Assembly: GCA_951799445.1 (NCBI GenBank)
Contig: OX637287.1
Span: 43,739,724-43,803,723 of the forward strand
DNA length: 64,000 nucleotides
Direction of reading: 5' to 3'
DNA from: Pseudisothecium myosuroides
Lineage: Eukaryota > Streptophyta > Bryopsida > Hypnales > Lembophyllaceae
In this document: positions 1 to 11,846 of the stretch, in pieces
Numbering within the stretch: position 1 is the stretch's first letter
Layout of the letters: every line of letters starts with the position of its first letter
The notes under the pieces: generated by a model
Told to the model about the DNA's origin: nothing
The model's input: the letters and a program-made list of their open reading frames with translations, nothing else
Databases searched by the model: none
Translations under genes and position numbers: made by a program

Positions 1-3000
1 GCTCCGGATTGCGTGGAGAAGCTGATTCTGGCTGTGAACGGACAGTACCCGTCGCCTACCATTCGTGCTGTGGAAGGGGACACGGTGGAGGTGAAGATTA
101 AGAATAATATACCCACTGAAGGCGTGGTGTTTCACTGGCATGGGATGCATCAGGTACAGTTTAAGTACTGCGATTGAAACTGAGTTGGATGAGCGAGCTC
201 TTTGCAGTGTTTCGAAGTCTAGTATTGAATTGATTGATTGTGCTAAAGTTAACATCGTTAAAGTGGCGCAATTCCGGCGCCCAAAATTTTGACATGTATG
301 TGCGTAAAGGTCTAGCATCTAGGACAGTTATGGATTTGTATTTCAGAAGAGGTGCTCTGAACGGTGACAAATAATGGAATGCCGCCAGTTCAGCGAAATT
401 GACGTTTAAGGTCTCTTGGCTTGTGTTTACTGATCTATTTTGAAAGCTAGGTGAGTTCTAGTCGCTAGCTCTTCTGTGAATACTTGAGGTTTTAAGACTG
501 CTGACTAGTGATATTTTGTGGTTGACAGAGAGGAACTCCTTACTACGATGGCGCCGCGTACGTGTCGCAGTGTCCGATCAACCCCGGGGAGACTTTCACC
601 TACAAGTTCAAAGTTGAGAGGGTGAGCTCCGGCCCTAGCTAATAAAATCCCTAATCCATGGCCTTACAACCGTTGCATTCTTCACAACAGCTAGCTGCAG
701 TTGTTCGAACAAATTGAGACTGTACCTCACAGCAGTGAAGAGGTTTCAACTGCAGTTTAACTAGGTTGTTGGGAGTGACCGGTTTAACGCATTCAAATGA
801 GTTCAAACTAGTCAGCTAGCTAGCCCAAAGTGCATCCTGCATATAATGCGGGCTTCTTGCCACTGTTCAAATACATTAGCGAATAGCGAATTTCAGAGCG
901 TCACCAACGTCACAGTCAAGTGCTCAAAACTCTATAATTTAGTACTTGCAAGTGCCTAGAGCTTTGAGTACTTCCAGTCTCGAACTTTCAAGTACCCAGA
1001 CGATTTTTGACTTTCGAGCTCAAAACCCTGAAAACAAGTGCCCTAGAGCTTTCTAAACGAGGACTTTCAAGTGCTCAGATGGATTTTGAGGTCTACACAC
1101 TGAAAACTAGTACTAGGTTTCCGCTGCCTGCAGCTTCGAAAATTAGAATCTTCTAATGATCCTGAAGAAGGCTACTGAGATGGCCAACTGAAAGCAGAAG
1201 CGTTAAAGTTTAGGAATGGTATAGATATGGAGGCTCTGATTCCAGCCTTTACTGTCGCCGTGAATTTCGCCTTGTTAACGAGAACTGTTTCAAATGGTGC
1301 ATGTACAGTCGGGGACCTATTTCTACCATGGACACTTGGGAGTGCAGCGTTCTGGAGGCCTGTACGGGTCGCTCATTGTGGACTTGCCGGCCGGCAAAAA
1401 GGAGCCTTTCTCATACGACGAAGAGCACAACATCGCCCTCAACGACTGGTGGCACAAGTCCATCTACGAGCAAGGGCTCGGCCTTAACAGCGTCCCCTTC
1501 CGATTCGTGGGCGAGCCACAGGTCTGTTACACTCACCTCTCATAACATCTCCCTGCAGTACTGTCCTGCTCCGTTCGAAATTGGCGCAACAAACATACTA
1601 AATCAACACTCAAATTGCTTAAAACAACTCCCAGAATCTGTCAAATTGACGTACTACCTAACGCGTTACGTACAAGCACGAGATAGACATCCCACTGTTG
1701 TTCTGAGCTGCTAGATCTTGCCACTAGTGAAGAGTGATTCTATTGACAAGGACCTTTAGTCATAGACAAGATACGATTTACGTGTGTAGTGATGATATAT
1801 TTAATCTGGGGCAAGGAAGGAGCGAGAGGACTGATGTGAACTGGGATGGATGGTTTCGATTGTGTGCAGTCTTTGCTGATCGAGGGCCGAGGATTGTACA
1901 ACTGCTCGTTGTTATCTGCCACCGCCACGCCAGACTGCCTGACCTGCAACCTCACCAACCCTAAGTGCGCCCCGCATGTGATTCCTGTCACGCCCGGAAA
2001 GACGTACCGCCTACGTGTTGGCAGCGTCGCTTCCCTGTCCTCGCTCAACTTCATCTTGGAGGTCAGTGTACTCTCGGATCGCTTGTACTCTAGATAATAC
2101 CATCTTTCCTCAGAAATCTCTGTACTGGCTCCCTTTCTCATCACGTAACTTATTGTACTTTGATTGTTTTGGTCATATTCGTCATTTAGAATGGTGGATA
2201 AAAGTTGAAGCCTGCGTTTATATATGACTTTCGAAACATTGAAAGCTAGTACTACTACAGTATGTGCCGAGCTCGAGCTTTGAAAATTAGGACTGTCTGT
2301 CCAATTGAAACCTTGAGCTCTGAAATAGTTAGGGCAGGTCCAAGATCTGAGGTTCTACTTGGCGACTTAGATCTGGTCTACTGCCTCGAAATGCAGACTT
2401 CAGCATGAATAATGTGCGTAAATATTTTAGATTCGAATTTCTAGGACTGGGAATTCGTTACTTTTGTGGGTTTTCTATGTTTTTTTAATCATTCTGTTGT
2501 TCTTGAAAACTGTTCGGATTGACGATGAGCCAGGAAGCGAGAGCATTCCCGAACGCCTTTCTTCGGGACTACGGGTGTTTTCTTAGACGCAAGTTCTGTG
2601 AAACGACGCAGCCATATTAACAGAAATGCTTTTGTGATGCAGGGTCACAAACTGACAGTAGTGCAAGCAGACGGCCGCTACATCAAGCCTTTCGACGTCT
2701 ACAACTTGGACGTCTACTCCGGCCAGACGTACGACGTCCTCTTCACGGCCAACCAACCCCCCTCCCGTAACTACTGGGCGGCCATCAACGTCCGCGGCCG
2801 CAAACCCGCCACCCCGACCGGCCTGGCCATTCTCAATTACCTCCCGAACCCCTCTTCACTCCGCCCCACCACCCCACCACCCGTCAGCCCCGTCTGGAAC
2901 GACACCGCCACCAGCATCTCCCTAGCCGAGAAAATCCTCGCAAACACTAAGCTTGAAGCCACCCCACCCAAACACTCTTCCCGCAGCATCATCATTCTGG

Positions 3001-3590
3001 GCACCCAGAACAACATCAATGGCAATCTTAAGTGGGCGTTGAACAACATCTCTTATGTCCACAATCCCACGCCCGTGCTCGCCGCGCTCAAGTACAAAAT
3101 CAACGGGGTGATCGAAACGCCGCCTGATGTTCCCCCTGTGAAGAATTACGACATCTACAACCCGCCGTCTCCGAGCTTGGCTGCGACGTATGGTTCCCCT
3201 GCTTATATTTTCAAAAGGAACAGTGTGGTGGATGTGATTGTGCAGAATGCGAATACGTTGACGAAGAATAACAGTGAGATTCATCCCTGGCATCTCCATG
3301 GCCACGACTTCTGGGTCTTGGGGTATGGGACGGGGTTGTATGATGCGAAGAAAGATGCCGCAGGGTTTAATTTGGTGGATCCGCCGGTGAGGAATACGGT
3401 GGCGGTGTTTCCGTATGGGTGGGTGGCGATCAGATTCGTGGCGGATAATCCCGGAGCGTGGCCGTTTCATTGCCATATTGAGAGCCATTTCTTCATGGGC
3501 ATGGGGACGGTGTTTGCGGAGGGGATTCATAATTTGCCCGCGTTGCCGGCGGAGACGTTGGGGTGTGGACTCACCAAGAGACGGCTGTAG
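1..3590 (+). CDS. Multicopper oxidase, L-ascorbate oxidase type (5' partial)
   Basis: Five exons: <1-153, 529-621, 1309-1521, 1870-2061, 2643-3590 (TAG), all introns GT-AG in phase 0. The joined fragment is about 532 residues; the start codon and any signal peptide lie left of the window. Copper-binding motifs are in the expected order: HWHG at the end of exon 1, YFYHGH in exon 3, then HPWHLHGH and [12 protein letters not shown] in exon 5. The Cys between the two His is the type 1 copper ligand and the Met of the MGM end is the likely axial ligand, as in ascorbate oxidases rather than laccases with a non-coordinating residue. The enzyme family oxidises ascorbate (or a related one-electron donor) and reduces O2 to water, normally in the cell wall. 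Substrate is inferred from the family, so another secreted multicopper oxidase is possible. The family assignment is firm. Confidence 0.9.
900..1110. repeat. Degenerate ~75-bp tandem repeat in oxidase intron 2
   Basis: Inside intron 2 (622-1308) the segment TCAAGTGCTCA / TCAAGTACCCAGACGA / TCAAGTGCTCAGATGGA recurs near 916, 988 and 1067, each followed by a 'GATTTTGA' or 'CAAAAC' tract. Spacing is about 72-79 bp. It is a short local duplication within the intron and no coding role is seen. Confidence 0.5.
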
Positions 3591-4018
3591 GTTGGTGTTG
3601 CGTTTTGAGGGACGTTAATATCATTCTACCTCGTAAGGCGAGAGTTTAGAGGTTTTGGAAGCGTGACATTTTGTAGTTGTCTTTGTCCGAAGGATTGACG
3701 ACGTGGATGTGACACGACTTTTAGTTGATTTTGAGTTTGTTGGACCCGTACAACCGGAATTCAGGAGTAGGTTCAGCATGAAAAAATTACATTCTTTGCT
3801 CAAATTGAAGTGCTTTGTGGGCTCACTTCAGTGGCCAACACTCATGTGCAAATTGAATTCGGCAATCTGAGAAGTGCCTCACCTAAGTTAAATTTATGGT
3901 TGGACATTCATTTCTATGGCTTTCAGCTGTTGAGAGGCTTCTGTTACTGGTATATTCAAACCATTTTACTACGTGAACTCAATTGAAATGACATTCTAAT
4001 ACCTAATTTGGTAGAAGG

Positions 4019-4346
4019 ATCACAACATTGTTAACCAATGCTGGGGGGGTCCCTTTTGCTCCCCCAGAAAGCGGGAGCCCCCCAGCTTGGAAACTTGCCA
4101 AGTTACTGTTGAAATTAAGTATACAGGAATCCTTAGCCAGTCATGATCCCTGAGTACTGTAGTTACTTTTAAGAAACCAGTGATTCAGCACCACCTCGCA
4201 AGAACCTTGTCAGAGTACTGAGAAACCGCAGCATAAAACAACCAATAATCACTCTCAGATTATAATTCAATTACCTCCCAGGAATCCCGGGAGGCATTAT
4301 CCCTCTGGGGAGGGGGAAGAGATGACGCCCATTAACAATGTTATGA
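4019..4346. mobile_element. MITE-like element, AACATTGTTAA ends, copy 1
   Basis: The left end reads ATCACAACATTGTTAA and the right end is the reverse complement of ATCATAACATTGTTAA. The interior has a GC-rich hairpin (GGGGGGTCCC...GGGAGCCCCCC near 4045-4080) and a second G/C block near 4275-4320. There is no ORF of note. Two relatives lie at 11545-11846 and 20959-21209. A clear target-site duplication could not be identified. Confidence 0.6.
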
Positions 4347-4509
4347 TTGAAGCAAGGAGCTGATTAAACAAACGATAAATATGGAATTCAACAGATATGT
4401 GCATGGATCAGGCCTTTGAACTGAGAAAACATGACCATGTAACCACATACTGTACTTCACCAAACCAAGGTCTTCATTACAGCCAGATCAAAATACGTAG
4501 TAATTAAGA

Positions 4510-5360
4510 GAAGAATGGCGTGATCATGCTGTTACAGAATTATCATTAGAATTCATGAATGTACACAGAAGGATTCCCGTATCTCGAAAACTCGCCAACG
4601 TAGTCACGCTCAACTGCAAGGCACAAACCGCAGACATAAAACTAACTGTTCTCTCTGGAGAGACTTGGACTGCACCAGGTCTCCTACAATTAGCATTAGG
4701 AAATTCTACTAAAACTTAGGTTTGGAGTTAGAGCGAGAAGACGATACATATATGATTGCCACGAAACGTAAAAGGAAATTAGAAAAAAGAACTCACAGGG
4801 AGGATATGCAATTGGATGTAAAAGAATGAAGACAAAAATGGCGAGATCAATCCATGGGGTTACAGAATATATGTATAGAATTCAGGACGACCAGCCAGCA
4901 CGAAGATCCACTCAGGATTGCACCCTCTGTAGTCTGTACAGTCCCTACTTACAGTGTACACCTGAAGCAACGCACCTGGTCTCCTAGAATTGGCATGAGA
5001 CAATCTTACTACTAGGCTTAGATTATGAGCTAGAGCGAGAAGACGATAGAAAGTGTACAGAGATGATCTTCACAAACGTATGTAGAAATTAGAAAAACGA
5101 ATGAAGGTGAAAATGGCGTGATCAATTCATGGGGTTACACAATTTATGTATAGAAATCAGGACGACCAGCCTGCACGAAGATCGACTCAGGATTGCGCCA
5201 TCTGTACAGTCCCTACTTACAATGTTTACCTGAAGCAACGCACCTGGTTGGCATGAGACAATCTTACTACTAGAATTAGGTTATGAGCTAGAGCGAGAAG
5301 ACAATAGAAAGTTTACAGAGATGATCTTCACAAACGTATGTAGAAACTAGATTAAAACAG
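4510..5360. repeat. Three-copy tandem repeat (~275-320 bp unit) at the 3' end of the phosphate carrier gene
   Basis: The block 'ATGGCG(T/A)GATCA' occurs at 4515, 4838 and 5113. It is followed in copies 2 and 3 by the same order of blocks: 'CATGGGGTTACA', 'CAGGACGACCAGCC', 'CTCAGGATTGC', 'AGCAACGCACCTGGT' and 'GAGCTAGAGCGAGAAGAC'. The last block also appears in copy 1. The final unit runs to within about 30 bases of the carrier stop codon, so the repeats probably lie in or beside its 3' untranslated region. Confidence 0.75.
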
Positions 5361-5387
5361 AAAGAAACTTGCCACGCTCTGGGTTTC

Positions 5388-6503
5388 TCAGTGTCCTCCC
5401 GTGGTGGGCAATCCGATGAAGACCTTAAAAGCATCATAAATGACCCACTGCGCTCCCGTCAGTGTCCCAATCATGAAGATCCTCAGCGGCAAGCCTCTCG
5501 TCATCAGCGCCGTGACGCCCATCTCCTGCACGGCTTGCGACACTGTCGCGCCTTTCGCATTATTCAAAAACGAAACCAGATTATCGGCAGGATGAGAGAT
5601 GATCGCGCAGGCGATTCCCGCAATATACCCCGCCGTGAAGCTCACCCCGAGCTGTTGCTCATTTGAACATTCCTCTTTCGGAATGGGCACCACATTCTGA
5701 TACAACGCCTGCACCGTGCTCTCAAACGTGGCGAATTTCATCATAGTGTAAGGGATTTGCCTCCCCCAGAGAGGAATCAAACCCTTGTACAAGCCCATGA
5801 ATCCATCAGACGCGATCAGCTTCGGCATTCCGTCGGAAAGCCCCTTCGCAAAGCCTGGTTGCGTCTGCACGCGCACTTTCACGGCCTCAAACGGACATAA
5901 ACCAACATCCGCGATAAACTCTGCGCTTGCAGAAGCGCCGAGATAGACGAGCGTCTTGTACTTGTCTGCGTTCTCGGCGCCCACATAGTCGGAGTAGCGT
6001 TTCTTGAAAAACTCGTAGAAGCCGTACTTGCCCGCGCCTTGGATGCAGTAGCCGAAGAATGTGGGAGCCCAGCCGCGGTACAGGCCGCGTAACCCTTCCT
6101 CCGCGACCACGAGCCTGAAACCGCCAAGGACGCTAGTGTACTTCTTGGGCGCGATTTGCATGTTGCATTTCACTACGTCGATCGGGGTAACACCTGTGTG
6201 GGTTAAGCCGCAACAGAGGAGACCACCGAGACCGCAAGCAAGAAAATACTTCGTGGAGTACATCTCGATCTTACCGGTGTAGCTTTCCACTGCGGAGGGG
6301 ATCGGGAAGCGACTCCCCACCCCTGGCGATGGCGACTGCCGCGTCTGCAATTTCTCCAAGAAATACGAGGAGCTTGTACCTGGTAGCCACGGGGTTGCTG
6401 GTTGATGCTGCGGGCTCGCTCGTCGTTGGAAAATTGAGCTTGACGTATAAAGATGCTCCGGGAGTAGCGACCTTCGCCCTGTTCTGTCCACAGACGACTC
6501 CAT
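5388..6503 (-). CDS. Mitochondrial phosphate carrier (PHT3/MPT family)
   Basis: Inner-membrane carrier of the mitochondrial carrier family that imports phosphate with protons for ATP synthesis. It is one uninterrupted frame of 371 residues from ATG 6503 (reading leftwards) to the stop at 5388-5390; in-frame codons upstream of 6503 are GTG/GTA and not needed. The first ~80 residues are Ser/Pro/Arg-rich and look like a cleavable mitochondrial presequence, as plant members have. Three carrier repeats follow, with signatures TPIDVVK (about 106-112), CPFEAVK (about 203-209) and HPADNLV (about 304-310). Other phosphate-carrier hallmarks are KCNMQ, FYEFFKKRYSD, PLWGRQIPYTMMKF and the C-terminal GTLTGAQW. 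Length matches plant homologues. No intron or damage is seen. The upstream side (to about 7130) is GC-richer, consistent with promoter and leader. Confidence 0.95.
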   Translation of the reverse strand: MESSVDRTGRRSLLPEHLYTSSSIFQRRASPQHQPATPWLPGTSSSYFLEKLQTRQSPSPGVGSRFPIPSAVESYTGKIEMYSTKYFLACGLGGLLCCGLTHTGVTPIDVVKCNMQIAPKKYTSVLGGFRLVVAEEGLRGLYRGWAPTFFGYCIQGAGKYGFYEFFKKRYSDYVGAENADKYKTLVYLGASASAEFIADVGLCPFEAVKVRVQTQPGFAKGLSDGMPKLIASDGFMGLYKGLIPLWGRQIPYTMMKFATFESTVQALYQNVVPIPKEECSNEQQLGVSFTAGYIAGIACAIISHPADNLVSFLNNAKGATVSQAVQEMGVTALMTRGLPLRIFMIGTLTGAQWVIYDAFKVFIGLPTTGGH

Positions 6504-7849
6504 CGCTACCACTACCACTACAAACCTCAGCCAGAAAAGTGGAGAAACAGAGTATCAACCAAAATTGATAAAAAGAAAACAGCAGAGACAAAATTACTTG
6601 CAAATCACGCGCATCCTGCACTCCAAAACACCAAGGGAACAATTCCGAGGTTGCCAAGTCCTGACCCACCGAAATGCCGGCCAAAGAATCTGTCAAGAGG
6701 GTAACGGATCCCGATGGGTGTAACCCCAGAAGTGAAATGGGTAGTGTTCACTAGTTTCTAAGCTAGCAAAATCAGAAAACGAAAGAAATGATGCTCAGGA
6801 AGCGACCCTCGGTCCTGGAATGTCCAGAGACGCGGAGAATCAAGCAACGGCTCGCTCTGAGAAGTCGATGAGGTGCTTTACTGAATGGGGAAATCAAATA
6901 CATGGGCCAGAGAGAGGAATTGTAGCGACACTGCAACAACTGCGACGAAGGACGACGCGAAAGAATTTCGAGGGGAACTTTAGTTCGTGCGTTTTGTGAT
7001 TGCGGGGATGGAATCTCGAACAGAGGAGAGAGACGGGAGACTGAGGACCTGGTCGCTCACGACGCTCGGGACGCTCGGGACGCTGCCAAGTGTCAGGAAG
7101 GGCCTGTGTCCATTGGTGGCCGGATCTTCCTCACCAATTTCGCAGTTCGTAGTTTATTGGCTCAGAACCAGTTGTGGTTTTTCTTTCTGCCAGATTGCAC
7201 TAGAAAAGAATAAATTGGCCAAAAATTGGCAACAAACCATTAAGTTTAATTTTCGTCAGAGAACTTTGTATTAAAAAAAAATCTTGGATGAAATCACCAT
7301 GTTGTGGATGATAATAGAATTTTGGAAATATGATACATGCTAATGTGATATTTTCTATCCAATATGTGGATGAATGTTGAAATTCGGAGTACTACTATAC
7401 CAATTTATACCGCCCCTTTAGCAATTCTTAAAAATTGAAAAACAAAACAAAATTGCTTTGCACCAAAGGGAAGAGGCTTGCCATCTATTGAAACTTCGTA
7501 TGAGGTAAGGAGTTTTGTAAAGTGACCATATAAGAGCTGATTGCATTTTGGAAAGCTAAACTACTCAAAATAATTTTCAGTAAATTTTCATGGGAAAAAA
7601 AGTGGAATTGGCTTCTAATACAAGTTTCATATTTTTTGGACCTTTCTTGAATTAGTTACAAATTTTTGAAGTTGACATGCAATGGTGAATGAAAGTGTCT
7701 ACCTCCTGAAATGTACATTACTGGTACATTGATGATGCATTGAAGAAAGCAAAATGTACTTGTCTGTTGGAAGACGCTTTTAGAGTGTGGTCTATTTTAT
7801 TGACCTCCTACATTAAGTGATCTATTTTAGGACCTCCTTTTTTATGTGT

Positions 7850-8110
7850 CTAAATAAGCAATTCAATTTTTTATTTATTATTAAATTGCTTAATTTTTAG
7901 TTGAATCTTAATAGAATTCAAAACAATATTTTAGATTCTCTTTTTATGTATACATTTATTGGACATTAGATGAATAAAATATGATTTTTTAAAGTATGAA
8001 ACTTAAAACCGACCTTAAATTCATATGAACAATAGAAATACATTTTAGGAAAGAATTTGTAGGGGTCAATTTTAGAAAAAGAATCACAATTAATCTGTAG
8101 TTATCCCGTT
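7850..8110 (+). repeat. Dispersed repeat P, copy 1
   Basis: The blocks 'TGTCTAAATAA', 'ATTAAATTGCTTAATTTT', 'TTTTAAAGTATGAAA' and 'CATTTTAGGAAAGAATTTGTAG' occur in the same order in the copies at 8465-8690 and 59580-59870. Inverted relatives are seen at 25742-26060, 26800-27060 and 50735-51065. Its class is unknown. Confidence 0.5.
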
Positions 8111-8464
8111 GGTTGTTGCACATATTTAAACTAATCAAATTTGCAATTATTTTTTTGCAATAGAACAAATTTTTCACATAGGTTACCATTGCAACTATGT
8201 AGGAAGATTGCGTAATAATGAATGAATGTTTTTGCCATGTGCATAAACCATATGTTAGAGTTCATTGAAGTTTAAAATTGTGACTCTCTAGCCCCAATTC
8301 CAACCCTTTCAAACAATCAATTCCAAATCCACGTTAAAGTTGTCATAATGTCAACCTTTGTACAATTTTCACTACAATAGGATCTAATATGACTTAATTG
8401 GGCTCCAAAGTAGGGGTCACAATTAGATTGGGGGCAATTTTGACTTTGTATACCTTTCATTTAA

Positions 8465-8690
8465 GTTAACTACACCTAAAAGCATTTTATTATTAAATTA
8501 TGAGTTTTTTGTTGGATCTTGTTGGAGTTACAAAAGATCCTAGATTTTTTATTGGACGTTGTACAAATAAACTATAAATTTTTAAAGTATTGAAAGTAGT
8601 TGTATCCAAATTCAACCTTGGGCTTTCATGGATAGAAGCTGCAAATTTTAGACAAGAATTTGTAGAAGTCAATAGAAATTGATTTCACTT
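8465..8690 (+). repeat. Dispersed repeat P, copy 2
   Basis: Shares with copy 1 and the 59.6-kb copy the blocks 'TATTATTAAATTATGAG', 'TTTTAAAGTATTGAAAGTAG', 'GTATCCAAATTCAACC' and 'TTAGACAAGAATTTGTAG'. No ORF. Confidence 0.45.
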
Positions 8691-8813
8691 TGATGCATCT
8701 ATTTTATAATGAATGTGAAGAAGTTTGAAAAAATCCTTATTCAAAAGGCTAGAAAATAATAGTTACTAATTTTGAAAACCATATATAATTGGGTGGACAA
8801 ATTATAAATTCAT

Positions 8814-9108
8814 CACTAGAAGAAAATTGTCAAAAACTGTGTTTTACTTGTCAAATCTGCGTTGTATTTGACAAAAACTGCGTTGTACTCAACAAAAAGT
8901 GTAGGGTGGATTTTGTTGAGTTCTCCCTTCATAACACAAAATTCTGCGTTGCACCGTTTCAACACAAAATTTGACAAGTAAAACGCAGAATTTTGTATTA
9001 GAATGCAAAATTCTAGGTTATGAAGGGAGAATTCAACAAAATCCACCCCACTTTTTTTGTTGAGTACAACGCAGTTTTTGACAAATACAACTCAGTTTTC
9101 TTCTAGTG
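8814..9108. mobile_element. Foldback MITE with CACTA ends (CACTAGAAGAAAA)
   Basis: A 295-bp inverted repeat. The left end reads CACTAGAAGAAAA and the right end TTTTCTTCTAGTG, and almost the whole left arm (AACTGCGTTGTA, GTGGATTTTGTTGA, TTATGAAGGGAGAA words) pairs with the right arm. The flanks give a possible 2-bp AT duplication. CACTA ends are typical of the CACTA/En-Spm superfamily. No transposase is encoded, so it would be non-autonomous. Confidence 0.75.
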
Positions 9109-11103
9109 ATGTTAAGAAGGTTTGAGTATTTCACCTCTAAGTTCCAAACTTCTACCTTCCAAAGCCAAGTAAATCTATCCAACTACTTATAGAATATATT
9201 TAGACATACATCAATATGTATGCTAAATTTAATATAAATTATTTTTTAAGTGCAAAACTTTATCTTTCCATTTCAATTAAATTTATGACACCAATGTATT
9301 GATCCTATTATCAATGGCACAATATAAAAGGGGATATAGTTATTGATTTATTGTTTTATTTTATTTTTTGGTTACTGACATTTCAATTCATGATAATAGT
9401 CATGTAGGCTAGCTTTCTAGCCTCTGTGTGGGTGTTCTTTCATTCAATAGGTGCCAAACCCAAGGGTCTGAACAAGTTTGGATATTGTAAATATTTTGCA
9501 AAAAGACTTCTAATTCCCAAGCAAAGTATGATAGTAATATCTACCATTAATTTGCCTCATATTATATTCTAAAGTCTTTGTATGTTAAACATTTCACACT
9601 GTAATATGGGCCAACCTATTGGAAACAATCAATGTAGCATTCTTCAAATTTTTGTAGGCCTTCAAATGAGGTTTAGACCAATAAAAAAATGTCAACATAT
9701 TTGCTACAAAGAATTAGCTTATAAGCTTAGAGTAATTGAAAAAATAACAATTTAAACCTAAAATCTTTCAGCAGTTTATTACAAAACCTTCTAATATGTT
9801 GGTTTGTGAATGTCTTACTAACTTGTACACTCTATTATCTCTCTAACAAGATTATTTCCAGAGAACAAATGGGTTCTTTATACAAATATTAAAATTTTTG
9901 TACATAGACATTTTCTTGTTAGATGTCTATAGAAGAAGAGAGATTTTCAAGATATGTGCGACTGAAATGATCAATTACCAGAATTGCAAAAGGTTGGATG
10001 TGCAAACTCTCTCTACTTGAATGGTCAATATTAATAAGTAACTCCAGGGAGAATTCCTCAAAGAGTTTCATTTGATATGAAGTAAATACATACAATTTTG
10101 AACCTTTCACTAATAAAAACCAACTCATCTAGACTCATGCATGCTTCAAACGTTCACTGTCTAAACAAATTAAAGATTTAAGATCAATTTGAATCCTTTT
10201 CTTATCAACACAATAAAAATTCATAATTCTTTTGTTAATTAAGTGTCTGAAAAAATATACATGAAAAGAATCTGAAATCATCTTTTAAGAACATCAACAC
10301 TGCAAACGGAAATGTGACTGTTGTAGGAAGGCAACACTTTTGGACTCCACCACATCAATGAAATAGGCTATCTAGTTTTCTTAGGCAACCCTACAAGGGT
10401 CTGCATCCAAGCCATTTTCAAGTTTTTTTCCGCCCACACAAGACCTTATGCAATGATTTCAACCCTTTGACAATAAATGAGTCATTCTCTTTCATGACGT
10501 CATTGATGATGTAAAATGAGTTGAATACGGCGTTGCCGAGGGGTGTTGTGTGAATTGCATTGCAGCAGTTCCGTGAGAAGCGGGGAAGGAACGCGCAATT
10601 GCACTTTGGGAAAAGATTTTCACATTCTTGGTCATGTTGATGTAGTGAAGCTGCTCTAATTTTCCAAAGACCACAACCAAAACTCATAGTAAAGACCTTT
10701 CCTTTCGTAGACATGGAGGTTCATGAGTCCCAATTACAACAATACTTAATTCAAAAGTAAAACATTATTGTAAAGAAACAATAAATATTTATATATTGTA
10801 GAATGTCAAAAAATTAGTGTAGGGCAACCTGTTTTCAGTATTTAGTGTAGACAATTTGATATTTAAAATCATTCCCAAACGTTCACTTGGCCTAATTTAG
10901 GTGTAGTTCCCTCAGTTAAAGGACCTTCTTTTCCATTTTTTTGTGAGATCACAGCATCAAGCTCCTCATGGAGGCCTTTGAAGTGCTTCAATTGCTCATA
11001 ACATTCAGTAGCTCTACAGTGATGGTGTGGTATATTCCACACCTCAACAGTGCTTCATTAGTAGTTACTGATGAATTAGACAGGTGGAGGATGTAGAGGC
11101 ACG
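9109..11103. other. AT-rich gene-free stretch
   Basis: No recognisable gene. A GC-richer patch at about 10440-10720 carries a minus-strand open frame of 98 residues that resembles nothing I know. The segment 10785-10860 (TATTTATATATTGTA..TTAGTGTAG..TATTTAGTGTAG) resembles 58285-58362. Confidence 0.5.
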
Positions 11104-11373
11104 CACTATAAGAAACCCTCCTTTTAGGTGACAAGCCCTAATTTTTTATGACGGATTTTAGGTGATGTCAATGTTGACAACCCAAAATTTTTGTATCGAC
11201 AAAAATGTCCAACGTTATATCAATGTTGATATAAAATCATTGGATTGTCAATATTGATGTTATGTTGTACATTTTTGTTGACATAAAAATTTTAAGTTGT
11301 CAACATTGACATCACCTAAAATCCGTCATAAAAAATTAGGGCTTGTCACCTAAAACGGGGGTTTCTTATAGTG
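11104..11373. mobile_element. CACTA MITE with 3-bp target duplication (ACG)
   Basis: A 270-bp foldback element with ends CACTATAAGAAACCC and GGGTTTCTTATAGTG, flanked by ACG at 11101-11103 and ACG at 11374-11376. The long arms are complementary: 'AGGTGACAAGCCCTAA..GACGGATTTTAGGTGATG' on the left has its reverse complement on the right, around a loop near 11200-11280. A 3-bp duplication with CACTA termini is diagnostic of the CACTA (En/Spm, CMC) superfamily. No coding capacity. Confidence 0.88.
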
Positions 11374-11544
11374 ACGCCATTACTATAGATCGAACCAAGG
11401 CAACATCAACATATGCTACTGAATGTTATGCTACTGAAGGAACTGAAGCAGTGCCAATTCAATGATTCCAAGTGCAAACAAATTATGGCGTGACACATGG
11501 CATGCATTTAGCCGAAAAGCCTGAGCTCAAGGTCCAACTCAAGC

Positions 11545-11846
11545 TTACATAACATTGTTAACTGGGGGGGTTCCTTCCTTGACATAGAAGGGATAATCCC
11601 CCCCGGGATGCCTAGGCGGGCATTACATTATAATCCCAAGCATCCAATTCACTTGGTGAAGGTAATTGGAGTCTGCGTTGGTTGTCACAAATTGGACAAA
11701 TCATGCACTTTCCTTGTTCACAGCACTTTTGTCAGGCTTATTGTAATATTAACTTCATTGTATTTGGGAAGTTCCTTGGCAGGGGGGCTCCCGCATTCGG
11801 GGGAAGCAAAAGGGCCCCCCCTGCGAAGGTAAACAATGTTATGTAA
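11545..11846. mobile_element. MITE-like element, AACATTGTTAA ends, copy 2
   Basis: The left end is TTACATAACATTGTTAAC and the right end is the reverse complement of TTACATAACATTGTTTAC (one mismatch). The interior has the same G/C hairpin material as the copy at 4019-4346 but in opposite orientation (GGGGGGCTCCCGC..GGGCCCCCCC at 11780-11822 against the left half of copy 1). No ORF attributable to a transposase. Confidence 0.65.

Larger units (their letters stand above)
3591..5387. other. Intergenic region, convergent gene ends
   Basis: Both flanking genes end here. The oxidase reads in from the left and the phosphate carrier from the right. The stretch holds an inverted-repeat element (4019-4346) and a three-copy tandem repeat (about 4510-5360), listed separately. 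No other coding potential was recognised. Confidence 0.7.
6504..8813. other. Phosphate-carrier upstream region, then AT-rich DNA
   Basis: 6504-7130 is comparatively GC-rich and is probably the promoter and leader of the carrier gene. It includes a small tandem run of CGCTCGGGA near 7060-7085. From 7270 onward the DNA is AT-rich with no recognisable gene. Two copies of a dispersed repeat also found in the sigma-factor introns lie at about 7850-8110 and 8465-8690. Confidence 0.6.

Noticed and set aside
9919..10714. Minus-strand open frames possibly from a degenerate retrotransposon
   Set aside because: No reverse transcriptase, integrase or gag motif could be read in any frame, and no LTR pair was seen.
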